From an uncultured Sphingomonadaceae bacterium (GTDB lineage Bacteria > Pseudomonadota > Alphaproteobacteria > Sphingomonadales > Sphingomonadaceae): a stretch of 64,000 bases of DNA. Shown here piece after piece: positions 35,159 to 45,090 of the stretch. Positions within the stretch are counted from its first letter, which is position 1. Every line of letters starts with the position of its first letter. The position numbers were made by a program, and so were the translations under genes. The stretch spans positions 397,001 to 461,000 of the forward strand of contig CANMWO010000003.1 in assembly GCA_947501695.1 (NCBI GenBank). Reading direction: 5' to 3'. The notes beneath the pieces are model-generated. The model had not been told where the DNA came from, ran no database searches, and worked only from the letters and a program-made list of their open reading frames with translations.

Positions 35159-37171
35159 ATGACACAGATATCCACACTCCTTATTGCCAATCGCGGCGAG
35201 ATTGCCTGCCGGATTATGCGCACGGCCAAGGCGCAGGGCATAAGAACCGTCGCGGTCTATTCAGTCGCCGATGCCGATGCACCCCATGTTCATATGGCGG
35301 ATGATGCGGTCCATATCGGGCCTGCACCGGTCAATGAATCCTATCTGCTGATCGACACAATCATTCAGGCCGCCAAGGATAGCGGCGCGGACGCCATCCA
35401 TCCCGGTTATGGGTTCTTGTCTGAAAATGCCGCCTTCTCGCAAGCCTGTGCCGACGCAGATATCATCTTCGTCGGACCACCGGAAAAAGCCATTGATGTA
35501 ATGGGCGATAAGGCGCGTTCCAAGCGCGCGATGATCGAGGCCGGAGTGCCTTGCGTTCCCGGCTATCAGGATGATGATCAGTCCGATGCAACCTTAGTTG
35601 CGGAAGCCGCCAAAATTGGCGTGCCACTCATGGTCAAAGCCGCAGCGGGCGGTGGCGGTCGTGGTATGCGGCTGGTCCATGATCAAGCCGAGGTACCCAA
35701 CGCAATCAAGCTCGCACGCTCAGAAGCCGAGAACGCTTTTGGCAACGGCGAACTGATCCTTGAAAAAGCGATCATCAAACCGCGCCATGTAGAGATTCAG
35801 GTCTTTGCCGACGCCCATGGCAACACCATCCATCTCGGCGAGCGTGATTGTTCTGTGCAGCGCCGCCATCAAAAAGTGATCGAAGAAGCCCCCTGCCCGG
35901 TCATGACCGAAGAGCTGCGCGCCGAAATGGGCGCAGCTGCCGTGGAAGCAGCGCGCGCTGTCGATTATCGCGGCGCCGGCACGGTTGAGTTTTTACTCGA
36001 TCAATCCGGCAGCTTCTATTTTCTGGAAATGAACACGCGCTTGCAGGTTGAGCATCCCGTCACCGAGGAGATTACAGGTCTCGATCTCGTCGCGCTGCAA
36101 CTCAAAGTCGCACAAGGCGAGCCACTCGGCATTGTGCAGGAAGATGTTACGCTCACCGGCCATGCCATGGAAGTAAGGCTCTACGCCGAAGACCCCGCCG
36201 ATGATTTCCTGCCTAGCACCGGTCATATCGACTTGTGGCATCCCTCGAATGGTGCGCGTGTTGATAGCGGCATTGCGACTGGCGGCGAAGTTTCACCCTT
36301 TTACGACAGCATGGTTGCCAAGATCATCACTCACGGCGCGACCCGTGAAGATGCGCGGCGGCAGATGGTCAAGGCGCTCGCCGCGACAGCCTTGTTCGGT
36401 CCAAAGACCAATCGTGACTTTCTGATCGATGCGCTGGGCAAGCCGGATTTTGTCGACGGTCACGCAACAACCGCTTTCATCGCCGAAAATTATGGAGAAG
36501 ATGGAGTCGATTTGGGTGCGCATGACTTTGCCACCTTTGCAATTGCCGCAGTGCTCCAGCATAAGCTGCGCCAACAGGCTGCGCATAAATTGGCGCTCAA
36601 CGTCAATCCGGAAATGCTGGATTGGTCGAGCACCGCAGATCTGCAAACCGTGACTCAATATGCGAAATTGGGTGAGGCCACCGAGACGGATGGGGCCATC
36701 CATGTCCATGTCGGTCAGCCCGGCCATTACAATGTTGAAGGCGCGGGTCAGGAAGCCCAGATAGAGTTGCTGTCCATTGCAGATGATACAGCAAAACTGC
36801 GCGTCAACGGCCGGACGGCCGAAACCATTTATCATGCACGTGGTCGCCAACTGCATCTTGCGCTGCCGAAGCGTTCGCTTTCCGTCACCGACATGACGGG
36901 ATTGAGTGCAATGGAAGATATGGCTGGTGGCGGTACTGTGGTTGCGCCGATGCACGGCCTATTACTTGAGATACTCGTCGAACAAGGCGAGGTCGTGGCA
37001 AGAGGCGACAAGCTGGCGGTACTGGAAGCAATGAAAATGCAGCATGAGATTTTGGCAGAGATTGACGGGACGGTTGAAACGGTTGCGGCTGCGGCAGGCA
37101 AGCAAATTGCCGCCGATGATTTGATTATGGAAATTGTGGCTGATGAAGCAGCCGAAGAGGACGACGCGTGA
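35159..37171 (+). CDS. Biotin-containing acyl-CoA carboxylase alpha subunit, AtuF/LiuD-type
   Basis: A 670-residue alpha subunit: biotin carboxylase (1 to about 450; IANRGEIACRIMRTAKAQGI, HPGYGFLSENAAFSQ, the ATP-grasp KAAAGGGGRGMRLV and FYFLEMNTRLQVEHPVTEE), a middle domain, and a C-terminal biotinyl domain with EAMKMQH, whose Lys626 is biotinylated. It carboxylates biotin with ATP and bicarbonate and works with the AtuC-like beta subunit encoded two genes upstream. Its stop overlaps the next start by one base. Confidence 0.95.
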   Translation: MTQISTLLIANRGEIACRIMRTAKAQGIRTVAVYSVADADAPHVHMADDAVHIGPAPVNESYLLIDTIIQAAKDSGADAIHPGYGFLSENAAFSQACADADIIFVGPPEKAIDVMGDKARSKRAMIEAGVPCVPGYQDDDQSDATLVAEAAKIGVPLMVKAAAGGGGRGMRLVHDQAEVPNAIKLARSEAENAFGNGELILEKAIIKPRHVEIQVFADAHGNTIHLGERDCSVQRRHQKVIEEAPCPVMTEELRAEMGAAAVEAARAVDYRGAGTVEFLLDQSGSFYFLEMNTRLQVEHPVTEEITGLDLVALQLKVAQGEPLGIVQEDVTLTGHAMEVRLYAEDPADDFLPSTGHIDLWHPSNGARVDSGIATGGEVSPFYDSMVAKIITHGATREDARRQMVKALAATALFGPKTNRDFLIDALGKPDFVDGHATTAFIAENYGEDGVDLGAHDFATFAIAAVLQHKLRQQAAHKLALNVNPEMLDWSSTADLQTVTQYAKLGEATETDGAIHVHVGQPGHYNVEGAGQEAQIELLSIADDTAKLRVNGRTAETIYHARGRQLHLALPKRSLSVTDMTGLSAMEDMAGGGTVVAPMHGLLLEILVEQGEVVARGDKLAVLEAMKMQHEILAEIDGTVETVAAAAGKQIAADDLIMEIVADEAAEEDDA

Positions 37172-38313
37172 TGAAAAACCCGATTTGCGACATGCTGGGC
37201 ATCGAATTTCCGCTCGTCGCCTTCAGCCATTGCCGCGATGTCGTGGCCGCTGTTTCCAAAGCAGGCGGCATGGGCGTTTTTGGCGGCGTGAACTGTACGC
37301 CGGAAACATTGGAAGAAGAGCTCAGCTGGATTGATGATCATGTTGATGGCAAACCCTATGGCCTTGATATCATCGTCCCCAACAAGGTTGAGGGCAAAGG
37401 CCAGCAGATCGATGTTGATACTACGCTGGCAATGGTCCCGGATGAACATAAGCAATTTTCCAGAGACGTAATGGCGCGTTATGGCGTCGATCCTGGCGAT
37501 CTGGAAGAACTCCGCAGGGAACATGCGGTCGGCGCAGATAATCTGCGTGGCGGCAATGCCGGCGCTTTGCTTGAGGTGGCTTTTCGCCATCCGATCAAGC
37601 TAATCGCCAATGCGCTGGGCATTCCGCCACAAGTCATGACTGATATGGGCCGTCAGCACGGCGTTCCTGTGGCCGCGCTGATCGGTACCAAGGAACATGC
37701 CATGTCGCAGGTCGCCGCTGGTGTCGATATCCTGATCGCCGTCGGCGGAGAAGCCGGCGGTCATACCGGCGATGTCGCAACGATGGTTCTCATCCCCGAA
37801 GTTTGCAACGCCTTACGCGACATGGGTGACAATACCCCGGTACTCGCAGCAGGCGGTATCGCCACTGGTTCACAAATGGCCGCAGCCATGGCTATGGGCG
37901 CGAGCGGCGTATGGTGCGGATCGGTCTGGCTGACCACGGCTGAGGCTGAGACTAATCCGGTGGTGAAAGAGAAAATGCTGAACGCCACGTCACGTGATAC
38001 GGTTCGGGCGCGCTCGCGCACCGGCAAGCCATCGCGGCAATTGCGATCCCCATGGACCGACGCTTGGGAGGCGGAAGACGCTCCGCAACCACTAGCAATG
38101 CCGTTACAGTCTTTGGTGGCAGAACCGCCGCTCCGGTCTATCGACAAGCTGAGCCAAGGCGACAATCAGGGTGCGAAAGATCTCGCAACCTATTGGGTCG
38201 GGCAAGGTGTTGGCTTGATGAACCAACCGATGTCGACGGCGCAGGTTGTGCAAGAATTCAAAGAAGATTTTATCACCGCCTATGAAAGGCTCGCCGCGAA
38301 TTTAGAAGGCTAG
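37171..38313 (+). CDS. Nitronate monooxygenase-like flavoprotein
   Basis: A 380-residue FMN TIM-barrel protein of the nitropropane dioxygenase/nitronate monooxygenase family. FPLVAFSHCRDVVAAVSKAGGMGVFGG is the N-terminal block and AVGGEAGGHTGDVATMVLIPEV the flavin-binding block; PVLAAGGIATGSQMAAAMAMGASGVWCGS completes the barrel. ATG 37171 overlaps the AtuF stop (TGATG). In a catabolic acyl-CoA operon it more likely oxidises an enone or acyl intermediate than a nitro compound; that is speculative. Confidence 0.89.
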   Translation: MKNPICDMLGIEFPLVAFSHCRDVVAAVSKAGGMGVFGGVNCTPETLEEELSWIDDHVDGKPYGLDIIVPNKVEGKGQQIDVDTTLAMVPDEHKQFSRDVMARYGVDPGDLEELRREHAVGADNLRGGNAGALLEVAFRHPIKLIANALGIPPQVMTDMGRQHGVPVAALIGTKEHAMSQVAAGVDILIAVGGEAGGHTGDVATMVLIPEVCNALRDMGDNTPVLAAGGIATGSQMAAAMAMGASGVWCGSVWLTTAEAETNPVVKEKMLNATSRDTVRARSRTGKPSRQLRSPWTDAWEAEDAPQPLAMPLQSLVAEPPLRSIDKLSQGDNQGAKDLATYWVGQGVGLMNQPMSTAQVVQEFKEDFITAYERLAANLEG

Positions 38314-38321
38314 GAGACTAT

Positions 38322-39482
38322 ATGGCAGAGGTAACAGCACAGCAGCCGCTGGCGGGCATAAAGGTTGTTGAATTTTCGACGATGATTACCGCATCCCTCG
38401 CCACCATGATGTTCGCGCAACAGGGTGCAGATGTGATCAAGGTCGAGCCGCCAGGCATTGGCGATCCGATGCGCTGGCTCGGCAGTCGGAAAGACAGCAT
38501 TTCCGGTCTGTTCAACAATTGTAATCGCGCCAAACGATCCATTACGCTGGATCTGAAAACCGAAGAAGGTGTCGCCACGGCCCGCAAACTTTGCCTTGAT
38601 GCCGATATTGTTATCCACAATTATCGCCCAGGTGTGATGCAGCGACTGGGCCTCGATAGCAAAAGCCTGCGGGCCGAAAAACCGGCGCTCATCTATTGCG
38701 CGATTACCGGCTTTGGCCGCGAAGGACCAATGGCAGATCGTCCTGCCTATGATCATGTGATGCAGGCCATGGCCGGATTCATGGGCACGCAGGGCCATCC
38801 CGACGGCTTTGCCTATGTGAAGACATTACTGTGCGACAAGTTGACCGCCTATACCGCCGCACAAGCGATCACGGCGGCACTATTTGCCCGTGAACGAACC
38901 GGCGAAGGACAACATATCGATCTGTCGATGTTGGCGAGCTGTATCGCCTTTCTCTGGCCCGACGGCGGCATGCATCTTACATTGATGGATGATGACGCAA
39001 TACACGCTTCGCCTTTTGCCGATTATTACCAGATGCCACTGCGTACGACTGACGGCGCCATTGCCTATGCCGCAATGAGTGACGACCATTGGCAAGTTGT
39101 GTTCGAGATGGTGGGCCGCGAAGACCTGAAGTCAGAAGAAAAATATCAAGGTCTTGAAAATCGCAGCATGCATATGGCTGAACTTGCGCAAATTGTTTCA
39201 AGCGAACCGGCCCGCCATGATACAGACACCATGATCGCTGGCCTGACCAAAGGCGATGTGCCAGCCGCGCCTTGTCTGACACTCGCAGATGTCAAATCAC
39301 ATGCGCAAATCGTGGCGATTGAAGCGTTTGAGGAACAGGAGCATCCACTGCTCGGTACAATTCACAACGTGGCTTCGCCTGTGCATATCAATGGTCAGAA
39401 ATTGCCGTCCACAGGACCTAGTCCGGCACTCGGCGAACATTCAGACGCTATTTTGGCTGAATTGGGATTAAAGGATCAATAG
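38322..39482 (+). CDS. CaiB/BaiF (family III) CoA-transferase
   Basis: A 386-residue family III CoA transferase. LAGIKVVEFSTMITASLATMMFAQQGADVIKVEPPGIGDPMR is the N-terminal block; CNRAKRSITLDLKTEEG and AITGFGREGPMADRPAYDHVMQAMAG contain the catalytic-Asp region (RPAYDHVMQA). It moves CoA between carboxylic acids, activating a terpenoid or branched acid in this operon. It lies 8 bases after the nitronate monooxygenase gene. Confidence 0.93.
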   Translation: MAEVTAQQPLAGIKVVEFSTMITASLATMMFAQQGADVIKVEPPGIGDPMRWLGSRKDSISGLFNNCNRAKRSITLDLKTEEGVATARKLCLDADIVIHNYRPGVMQRLGLDSKSLRAEKPALIYCAITGFGREGPMADRPAYDHVMQAMAGFMGTQGHPDGFAYVKTLLCDKLTAYTAAQAITAALFARERTGEGQHIDLSMLASCIAFLWPDGGMHLTLMDDDAIHASPFADYYQMPLRTTDGAIAYAAMSDDHWQVVFEMVGREDLKSEEKYQGLENRSMHMAELAQIVSSEPARHDTDTMIAGLTKGDVPAAPCLTLADVKSHAQIVAIEAFEEQEHPLLGTIHNVASPVHINGQKLPSTGPSPALGEHSDAILAELGLKDQ

Positions 39483-39486
39483 GAAA

Positions 39487-40290
39487 ATGATGGATCAGGC
39501 ACAGGATTTTCTCGACGAAAGCGAAGCGATATATGCGCTCGTTAACGACCTTTCTGAAGATCAGATGGAGCAGGAAACCGGCTTCAAGAACTGGACGATC
39601 AATGCCATTTTGCGGCACCTCCATATCTGGAACATGGCTGCTTATTGGTCGCTGACAGAGCCGGAAAAATTCCACGACTTTTTCAAGGAAGCGATGGCCG
39701 GGATGAAGGGCCAGACATCGATGCGGTTTTTTGAGGCGGACTATCTCGATAATCGGTCCGGAGCGCAGCTCGTGAAAACCTGGCGCGACTTTTATCAGAA
39801 AATGGCTCCCGTTTTTGGTGCCGCTGATCCGGCCATGCGGGTCGAATGGGCCGGTCCGTCCATGAGTGTGCGCTCTTCGATCACCGCGCGGCTGATGGAA
39901 AACTGGTCACATGCGCAGGCCATTTATGATGTACTTGGCCGCAAGCGTGAAAATGCCGATCGCCTTCGCAATATCGTGATGATCGGCCTCAACACATATG
40001 GCTGGACTTTCAAGGTTAATGGCGAGGAGGCACCGCAGCCGATGCCTTATCTCAAGCTCACTGCTCCATCCGGCGTGGTTTGGGACTATGGGGATGAGAG
40101 CAAAGATGAACGGATTGAGGGTTTGGCTGAGGAGTTTTGCCAAGTAGTTACCCAGACTCGCAATATTGCCGACACGGACTTAAAAATAACCGGTCCAAAC
40201 GCAACCCGGTGGATGGCCATTGCCCAATGTTTTGCTGGCGGTGCGGAAACCCCGCCAGCGCCTGGGACCCGTTCTGTCAAAACGGGGTGA
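39487..40290 (+). CDS. TIGR03084-type DinB-like metal-binding protein
   Basis: A 267-residue protein of the TIGR03084 family, with a DinB-like four-helix N-terminal domain. The metal-binding type histidines are visible in NWTINAILRHLHIWNMAAYW (about 33-52) and in ENWSHAQAIYDVLG. Relatives include mycothiol-dependent enzymes, but the physiological thiol is unknown here. The start has weak context: it follows the CoA-transferase stop by 4 bases. It probably takes part in the same catabolism as its operon neighbours. Function unestablished. Confidence 0.85.
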   Translation: MMDQAQDFLDESEAIYALVNDLSEDQMEQETGFKNWTINAILRHLHIWNMAAYWSLTEPEKFHDFFKEAMAGMKGQTSMRFFEADYLDNRSGAQLVKTWRDFYQKMAPVFGAADPAMRVEWAGPSMSVRSSITARLMENWSHAQAIYDVLGRKRENADRLRNIVMIGLNTYGWTFKVNGEEAPQPMPYLKLTAPSGVVWDYGDESKDERIEGLAEEFCQVVTQTRNIADTDLKITGPNATRWMAIAQCFAGGAETPPAPGTRSVKTG

Positions 40291-40375
40291 ATGAACCTAT
40301 CGAGCCTATCTATTGTGCCCAGCTATTGAATTGGGCCCTTTTCCGGCTATGTTCAAAAGAAAAAGGAGAGATTCG

Positions 40376-42016
40376 ATGAGCTGGCAAATGGCCGATATCT
40401 GGGAAAATATAGCCCAGGCGATTCCCGATAAACCCGCAATTGTTGAAGGCAGCAAACGATATAGTTGGTCCGAATATGAACAGCGCGCCGCCAAATTGGC
40501 ACAGGTTTACGTCGATCACGGCCTGAAACCCGGCGCGAAACTCTCCATCTATGCCTATAATTGTGCGGAATATATGGAAGCACAATTTGCTTCGTTCAAA
40601 GCGCGCATCTGTCCAGTCAATGTCAATTACCGCTATCTCGAAGCCGAGCTAACCCACGTCATCAATAACAGCGATAGCGAAGCTTTGGTTTACCACGCGC
40701 AATTCGCTCCGCGTGTGGCCGCGATTCGTGACCAGCTGGAACAGGTAAAACTCTTCCTGGAAATTGACGATGGATCCGGCGAGCATCTGGAAGGCGCTGT
40801 GGATTACGAAACGGCTCTGCAAGCCGCTGATCCGATGCCGGTTATCGCGCGCTCCGATGATGATCTCTACATGCTTTATACCGGCGGCACGACCGGCATG
40901 CCCAAAGGCGTGATGTACGATCACAAAACCTTTTCCAGCGCCTTATTCACCAAAGGCTTTGAAATGCGAGGCATGGAATTGCCGCAAGGAGCCGATGGCT
41001 TTGGCCCCCTTGCTCAGGCCTTGCATGCGGCTGGCGCAACCGGCCGAGCGATCCCCGCCTGCCCGATCATGCACGGCACCGGCATGTGGATCGGCGCGAT
41101 GATTCCGCATGCATTAGGCGGCTGTGTAATTCTTTTTAACAACCGGCATTTTGATCCGCATGCGCTCTGGAAGCTGGCGGATGATGAAAAAGCGACCGAT
41201 ATTACCATTGTCGGCGATGTGTTTGCCAAACCCATGCTCGCGGCACTTGATGATGCCAAAGCAGCAGGTAAGCCTTATGATCTAACATCGGTGCAGATGA
41301 TGGGATCATCCGGCGTGATGTGGTCTGCCGAAGTCAAACAAGGACTGCTCGAACATAGCGAAATGATGATTGTCGACAGCATGGGCTCGACCGAAGGCAG
41401 CATGGGCGCGTCTGTAACGACCCGCGAAAATGCCGCTATCGACAAGACAGCCAGCTTTGAAATGGCGGAGACTACCAAGATTTTGACCGAAGATGGCCGC
41501 GAAGTGAAACCCGGGTCTGGCGAAATGGGTATGATTTGCAATGGTGGGATGGTCCCGCTCGGCTATTATAAGGACGAAGAAAAGAGCGCGGCGACGTTCA
41601 AGACTTTTAACGGAGTGCGCTATTCGATTCCCGGTGACTTTGCTGTTGTCGAAGCCGATGGCACCGTGACCCTGCTCGGCCGCGGATCGGTTTGCATCAA
41701 TAGCGGCGGGGAAAAGATTTTCCCGGAAGAAGTCGAGGAAGCCCTGAAAACGCACGATAGTGTTTACGACTGTCTGGTGGTCGGTGTTCCCGATGACCGT
41801 TTTGGTGAAAAAGTCACCGCCGTGCTCTCGCTCGCTAACGGGCACACGCTCGATGAAGCAACTCTGCACGATCATGTCCGCGGTAAGCTCGCCGACTATA
41901 AAGCCCCGCGGGCTTTTTTGGTGGTCGACGATGTGCCGCGTGCTGCCAATGGCAAACCCGGTTACAAAGATGCCAAAGATCTGGCTCTCAAAATGCTGGA
42001 CCCGGTCGCCGCTTAA
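40376..42016 (+). CDS. Acyl-CoA synthetase (AMP-forming, FadD-like)
   Basis: A 546-residue ATP-dependent CoA ligase. LYMLYTGGTTGMPKGVMYDH is the P-loop, DSMGSTEG the adenylate block, and YSIPGDFAVVEADGTVTLLGRGSVCINSGGEKIFP the hinge with the ATP-contacting Asp/Arg; AANGKPGYKDAK near the end has the catalytic Lys. The ATG 40376 follows AAAAGGAGAG. It activates the free acid at the start of the pathway. Its stop overlaps that of the convergent oxidoreductase by 4 bases. Confidence 0.94.
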   Translation: MSWQMADIWENIAQAIPDKPAIVEGSKRYSWSEYEQRAAKLAQVYVDHGLKPGAKLSIYAYNCAEYMEAQFASFKARICPVNVNYRYLEAELTHVINNSDSEALVYHAQFAPRVAAIRDQLEQVKLFLEIDDGSGEHLEGAVDYETALQAADPMPVIARSDDDLYMLYTGGTTGMPKGVMYDHKTFSSALFTKGFEMRGMELPQGADGFGPLAQALHAAGATGRAIPACPIMHGTGMWIGAMIPHALGGCVILFNNRHFDPHALWKLADDEKATDITIVGDVFAKPMLAALDDAKAAGKPYDLTSVQMMGSSGVMWSAEVKQGLLEHSEMMIVDSMGSTEGSMGASVTTRENAAIDKTASFEMAETTKILTEDGREVKPGSGEMGMICNGGMVPLGYYKDEEKSAATFKTFNGVRYSIPGDFAVVEADGTVTLLGRGSVCINSGGEKIFPEEVEEALKTHDSVYDCLVVGVPDDRFGEKVTAVLSLANGHTLDEATLHDHVRGKLADYKAPRAFLVVDDVPRAANGKPGYKDAKDLALKMLDPVAA

Positions 42017-43104
42017 GGCTTCCAGTTAAACTCCCGATGATAGCGCGGGATGAAAAGCTTTTTGCCCTTGATCGCAGATGTCAGCAAAGGCCCGGTGACA
42101 CCAAAGGGCAAAGCACTCGCACCTTTATCCGGTCCTAAGGGCAATAATATCAGCGGCTTAGGCCATGGCTTATAGGGTTTGACCTCTGCCATGGCCTTGC
42201 CGCGCAAATGCGCCCTGATGGCTTTTTTCAACCAGTTCACCTGACGCGTCAGGCCGACAATTGTCATCGTATCACCGGTATTTGCGATATCACCGACGAT
42301 AAACAGATCGGGATTTTCTGTCGGCCGCAGCCAGCCATCAACGCTCGCTCGGCCATGTCCATCAAACGCCACGCCTGCCAGAGTCTGCAACAGACCGGTC
42401 ACCGGTTTCGCGCCAATGACCGGAATCACCAGATCAGCATCAATCGGAAAACCATCCGACAGCTTGATCTTGTTTTTAAGCGGCACAAACGGTTCATCCG
42501 CGCTTTTCAGTTTTTTGATCCGCTCGCCCAAACGCAGCTTCACGCCGAGTTCGCCCAATTGTCGCTGCATCATCCGGCCAAGCTTTGCCGGATAGTCCGG
42601 GAACAGGGTATCGGTTGCAGAAATCAGCGTAATCCGCTTTTCGGGTCGCGCAAAAGCCAGTTCCCCGGCAAGCTCGCTGCCCACAGCGCCAGCGCCGACA
42701 ATGGCAATATTATTAGCCTTATCGATTTGCGCCATCACCCGCTTGGCTTTGGTAATGAAGGCCGCGCTATCATCGCCCTGCATTTTAAACGGTGCAGCAT
42801 AGCTCGAGCCCGTCGCGATAATGGTCATGTCCCCGGCAATTTCGGTTCCATCTTCCAATATCGCAGTTGTGCCATCCATCGCGGCCACTCGTCCGCGCAC
42901 GATCTTGCCGTTTTTTAGCAGGTCCTCATAAGGCATGATAATCTCATCGAGCAGTTCCGGCCGCGCCAGTGCGCGGATCATCGCAACATTATGGACCCAT
43001 TTGTCGCGTGGCTCGATCAGGCTGATATCAGCATGGGCATCCAGCTCTCTCGCCAGCATCGTCCCGGCATAACCGCCGCCAATGATTGTGATTTTTTTTG
43101 TCAT
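42013..43104 (-). CDS. NAD(P)/FAD-dependent oxidoreductase (NDH-2/FSP1-like)
   Basis: A 363-residue pyridine nucleotide-disulfide-type flavoprotein without the disulfide. KKITIIGGGYAGTMLAREL is the FAD motif; NNIAIVGAGAVGSELAGELAF the NAD(P) motif; DLFIVGDIANTGDTMTIVGLTRQ the C-terminal FAD motif. It resembles type II NADH:quinone oxidoreductases and FSP1-type quinone reductases, so it probably passes electrons to a quinone. It is convergent to the acyl-CoA synthetase with overlapping stops. Confidence 0.9.
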   Translation of the reverse strand: MTKKITIIGGGYAGTMLARELDAHADISLIEPRDKWVHNVAMIRALARPELLDEIIMPYEDLLKNGKIVRGRVAAMDGTTAILEDGTEIAGDMTIIATGSSYAAPFKMQGDDSAAFITKAKRVMAQIDKANNIAIVGAGAVGSELAGELAFARPEKRITLISATDTLFPDYPAKLGRMMQRQLGELGVKLRLGERIKKLKSADEPFVPLKNKIKLSDGFPIDADLVIPVIGAKPVTGLLQTLAGVAFDGHGRASVDGWLRPTENPDLFIVGDIANTGDTMTIVGLTRQVNWLKKAIRAHLRGKAMAEVKPYKPWPKPLILLPLGPDKGASALPFGVTGPLLTSAIKGKKLFIPRYHREFNWKP

Positions 43105-43195
43105 GCGCGCTCAATAAGATGGATTAGCGGTAAGGGACAATAGTAATCGCTCTTCGCCATTGACGCAGGCGGCAAACTATCGCCATGTCCTATCA

Positions 43196-44104
43196 ATGCT
43201 TGTTCAACTGATCCACAATCCTGCATCGGGTACCCATCATGAATTACGTCTCGGCGTGCTCGCGCAAGCCTTTGAAGCCTGCGGTGCTAAGGTGGTCATG
43301 GGCACGACGGAAATTGACGGTAATATGCAGCTGGCCGACGACAGTGATCTGATCTGCGTATCCGGCGGCGACGGAACCTTAAGGTTGGTTATTGCCGCCA
43401 TGCAGAAAAGCGGGTCGAAAACGCCCCTTTGTATTTTCCCTGCAGGCACGGTCAATCTGGTGGCCCGCGAAATTGGCTATGCGCCGGAGCCGGAGAAATT
43501 TGCGAGCGAAGTCATGCGCGGCTATCTCGCTGGGGCCGATGCCCGCTTAAAAGAACCCGTTGTCGCTAGCAACCACGGCCCGTTTGTCGCCTGTTTGAGC
43601 GCCGGACCGGATGGTGTTGCCGTTGCGAAACATTCCCCGCATCTCAAAAAGAAAATCGGGCGCAACGCCTACACCTGGTCCTTTGCCAAACTATTCCTGC
43701 GCTGGCCGCGGCAACAATTTTCATTGGATGTCATCACAGTAGATGGGTCGCAAAGCAGCCTGTCGTGCGAGGCCTTTTATGTTGCCAAGGGGCGATATTT
43801 CGCTGGCCCATGGACCTTAACACCGGAGGCAGGTCTGGGTGGAGATAATTTTCACCTGATTGCTCTGTCCCAGGCCAATCGCTGGAATTTTATCCGCTTC
43901 ATGCTCTCGGTGGCGCGCGGGAAAGATCCCAAAAAGCTGCCTTTCGCACGCCCATATCACGCCCGATCGGTCGCTATTATGCATTCGGAAAATTCACAAA
44001 ATAATCAATTTTTCCAAGAGGATGGAGATAGTATGGTGCTTCCCCCTACTCAGATATTGATGACCGACCATGTGGTGGAATATTGCCTGCCGCGCAACAA
44101 TTAG
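43196..44104 (+). CDS. Diacylglycerol kinase-family lipid kinase
   Basis: A 302-residue YegS/DgkB-like kinase. IHNPASG at the N-terminus and CVSGGDGTLRLVIAAM, the GGDGT ATP-binding motif, plus FPAGTVNLVAREIGY are diagnostic. It phosphorylates a lipid such as diacylglycerol. ATG 43196 is the first methionine before MLVQLIHNP; there is no convincing Shine-Dalgarno, and upstream starts (TTG 43160) are possible. It is divergent from the oxidoreductase. Confidence 0.88.
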   Translation: MLVQLIHNPASGTHHELRLGVLAQAFEACGAKVVMGTTEIDGNMQLADDSDLICVSGGDGTLRLVIAAMQKSGSKTPLCIFPAGTVNLVAREIGYAPEPEKFASEVMRGYLAGADARLKEPVVASNHGPFVACLSAGPDGVAVAKHSPHLKKKIGRNAYTWSFAKLFLRWPRQQFSLDVITVDGSQSSLSCEAFYVAKGRYFAGPWTLTPEAGLGGDNFHLIALSQANRWNFIRFMLSVARGKDPKKLPFARPYHARSVAIMHSENSQNNQFFQEDGDSMVLPPTQILMTDHVVEYCLPRNN

Positions 44105-44122
44105 AGCCGTGGATAATTGGAC

Positions 44123-45013
44123 TTAAGCAGCGCTGCAATGTTCTGCGATCATCTCAACCATCACCGGTAATTTGCTCGGCGGCAAATCATGACCCATGCC
44201 ATCGACGAGCTCCAGACGGGCATTATTGACATTCGCTGCAATATCCTCGCCGCAAGGATGGGGAATAAGCGGATCGGATGTTCCGTGAATGACCATAGTC
44301 GGGACAGATATCGCTTTGGCTTTCGGCCGTAAATTGCCAGTTTCAATAATGGCTGCCATTTGTCTTTGACGACCGGCTGGATAAAAGCTGCGTTCCAGAG
44401 CCATTTTCATCATGGCTTTGCGTTCTTCTTCTCTTGCCCGGCCTTCTTCCGACGCAATGATCGATGAAAACGCCATGCCAACAATCAGTGCCTCCTCAAT
44501 CGTCGTTGCTTTCGCCCGGGCCGATTGAATGAGACCCTTGCGAACCAGAGGGTCTGCGCCGGGGAGGCCCGGAGCGTTGGTGGAAGACATGATCGGCGTG
44601 AGCGACAAGACCCGGTCCGCGTGATCGGCCGCCACCAATTGTCCAATCATTCCGCCCATCGAAGCGCCAACAATATGCGCTTTATCAATATCGAGCGCAT
44701 CTAATACGCCAATCGCATCCCTCGCCATATCGCTCAGATTATAAGGCGCCAAATTTTGGCTGGGAAAAAACCGTTTTGTAAAAAGCTGCCGGAGCGGCCC
44801 AGGGGCTGAAACCCCGTCACATTTATAGGAAAGTCCCACATCACGATTGTCGAAAGTGACGACGCGAAACCCGGATTCAACCAGCCCATTCACGAAATCC
44901 ATTGGCCAGGCGGTAAGTTGCGTCCCATATCCCATGATGAGAAGGATCGCTGGATCAACGGCTTTGCCATGATCTTCTACTTCAATGTTAATCCCGTTGG
45001 CGGTGACTTGCAT
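44123..45013 (-). CDS. Alpha/beta hydrolase
   Basis: A 296-residue alpha/beta-hydrolase fold protein: ILLIMGYGTQLTAW is the oxyanion strand, VVTFDNRDVGLS the next motif, GASMGGMIGQLVA the nucleophile elbow (Ser), and HGTSDPLIP and GMGHDLP supply the Asp and His. It likely cleaves an ester or lactone. It follows the usher-like gene by 77 bases on the same strand, and its own start ATG 45013 has no strong ribosome site. Function in the region is unknown. Confidence 0.93.
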   Translation of the reverse strand: MQVTANGINIEVEDHGKAVDPAILLIMGYGTQLTAWPMDFVNGLVESGFRVVTFDNRDVGLSYKCDGVSAPGPLRQLFTKRFFPSQNLAPYNLSDMARDAIGVLDALDIDKAHIVGASMGGMIGQLVAADHADRVLSLTPIMSSTNAPGLPGADPLVRKGLIQSARAKATTIEEALIVGMAFSSIIASEEGRAREEERKAMMKMALERSFYPAGRQRQMAAIIETGNLRPKAKAISVPTMVIHGTSDPLIPHPCGEDIAANVNNARLELVDGMGHDLPPSKLPVMVEMIAEHCSAA

Positions 45014-45090
45014 GTTCTGATCCTAATTCCATCCTGAGCGTAAAAACAGCCCAAAGACCTAGCAGAACCAACAAACCGCACAAGACACGA

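Noticed and set aside
37991-37996. CACGTG inside the nitronate monooxygenase gene as a parS core
   Set aside because: The flanks do not extend to GTTYCACGTGRAAC, so it is not parS.
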